From a virus: a stretch of 24,030 bases of DNA. The notes beneath the pieces were generated by a model that was given only the letters and a program-made list of their open reading frames with translations, had not been told where the DNA came from and ran no database searches. Below, one piece after another: positions 23,290 to 24,030 of the stretch; the stretch's first letter is position 1, and each line of letters begins with the position of its first letter. The translations under genes and the position numbers were made by a program. The DNA lies in IMG/VR virus record IMGVR_UViG_3300020451_000580, positions 1 through 24,030 of that record; one strand, 5' to 3'.

Positions 23290-24030
23290 AAATTTTAATC
23301 AGTTTGGTCCTACATTCCAAGCAAAGATAATATCCTCTTTATTATCAGATAATAAATTTATTCAAACAATTAGTGATATCTTAGAACCAAAGTATTTTGA
23401 TTCGGATGCCAACAAGTGGTTAACTAAGGAGATAGCTGAATATTTTATGGAGTTCAGAAAAGCTCCTACACTAGAAGTGTTGAAAATAAAGATTACACAG
23501 ATGGATGATGAGATTCTTAAAGTGTCTGTAATAGAAAACTTAAAAGATGCTTGGAGAAACATTGAGGCTACTGACTTAGAATTTGTAAAACAGGAGACTT
23601 TAGATTTCTGTAAGAATCAGGTATTAAAGGCTGCTATTGTAGAGGCTGTGGATTTGTTAGAACAGAAAAAGTATGATGAGATAAAAACTATAGTTGACGC
23701 AGCTATGAAAGCTGGTAGTGAAAGAGATTTGGGTCATGATTACATTATATCATTGGAAGATAGACTTACAGAATCGGTTAGAGAAACTTTACCAACACCG
23801 TGGGATGCTGTAACTGGCGTAATGGATGGTGGATTAGCTGGTGGTGAGTTAGGTGTCTTAGTTGCTCCTGCTGGTATTGGTAAGACTTGGTGTTTACAGG
23901 CTCTTGCTGCTCACTTAGTTAGAGAAGGTAAAACCGTAGTTCATTATACATTGGAGTTGAATGAAGCTTATGTTGGTTTAAGATACGATACAGTATTTAG
24001 TGGAACACCAACTGCTAACATTAAGTTCTA
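23282..24030 (+). CDS. 41: Replicative DNA helicase, DnaB/gp41 type (partial, 3' end outside the window)
   Basis: The frame stays open from GTG 23282 to the window end, 249 codons so far. It would unwind the replication fork as a hexamer. An N-terminal helical domain (about 1-165) contains FGPTFQAKIISSLLSDN and ILEPKYFDSDANKWL, typical of DnaB/gp41. The RecA-like motor then starts: GVMDGGLAGGELGVLVAPAG (179-198), Walker A APAGIGKT (195-202), and HYTLELNE (221-228), the region of the catalytic Glu. The GTG start overlaps the 59-residue gene by 8 bases; the nearby ATG at 23286 is in another frame that stops after 14 codons. The family call is firm and the T4 number is by analogy. Confidence 0.9.
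   Translation, partial: MNENFNQFGPTFQAKIISSLLSDNKFIQTISDILEPKYFDSDANKWLTKEIAEYFMEFRKAPTLEVLKIKITQMDDEILKVSVIENLKDAWRNIEATDLEFVKQETLDFCKNQVLKAAIVEAVDLLEQKKYDEIKTIVDAAMKAGSERDLGHDYIISLEDRLTESVRETLPTPWDAVTGVMDGGLAGGELGVLVAPAGIGKTWCLQALAAHLVREGKTVVHYTLELNEAYVGLRYDTVFSGTPTANIKF

Noticed and set aside
1-24030. CRISPR array, integrase/attachment site, insertion sequence or anti-defence island
   Set aside because: No spaced direct repeats, terminal inverted repeats or transposase/integrase frames were seen; the window is continuous phage tail and replication genes.

Overview
The window looks like part of the genome of a tailed, contractile-tail bacteriophage (myovirus) on the T4 / 'far-T4' branch. 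The DNA is AT-rich and every credible gene lies on the + strand. Genes are tightly packed, with many ATGA, TAATG or short stop/start overlaps. No host-type gene, tRNA, integrase, insertion sequence or CRISPR array was seen. The host cannot be read from the sequence. The AT richness and a family A polymerase in a T4-type gene set would suit an uncultured aquatic far-T4 phage, but that is inference.

Bases 1-15740 are the tail and baseplate region. It starts with the end of a fibre-like or S74-type protein and a small coiled-coil protein. Next come the tail sheath (gp18-like), a strong intrinsic terminator, the tail tube (gp19-like) and a two-helix membrane protein. They are followed by a gp26-like protein whose reading frame gives way, at a run of seven T, to a gp51-like frame without its own start codon. 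After these lie a small basic protein, the tape measure protein, a 1102-residue tube-initiator-like protein with internal repeats, a gp53/LysM baseplate protein, a 1398-residue hub-like protein and an unrecognised structural protein. The order tube, frameshifted pair, tape measure, LysM protein, hub matches the classical contractile-tail module, in which the frameshifted pair is the tail assembly chaperone.

Bases 15741-24030 are the nucleotide and replication region. It encodes flavin-dependent thymidylate synthase (ThyX), a compact divergent family A DNA polymerase, a 616-residue unknown protein, a 137-residue conserved unknown, a single-strand DNA-binding protein (gp32-like), a UvsX/RecA recombinase, a 5'-3' exonuclease of the T4 RNase H/FEN family, a 59-residue basic protein and the start of a DnaB/gp41-type replicative helicase that runs off the window. 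Together they would supply dTTP, copy and process DNA, coat single strands, drive recombination-dependent replication and unwind the fork.

Five intergenic sites share a layout: a TTGTAT-like box (weak at one site), exactly 15 bases, then a TATAyT-like box. At four of them the second box continues into a T4-late-like TATAwATA. They precede the 102-aa gene, sheath, tube, thyX and the gp32-like gene. The 102-base gap between the gp32-like gene and uvsX holds a 10-bp outer stem that competes with an inner hairpin, so it may be a structured leader. The main points for a second look are the gp26/gp51 frameshift junction, the shared promoter layout, the gp32-uvsX leader and the unusual polymerase.
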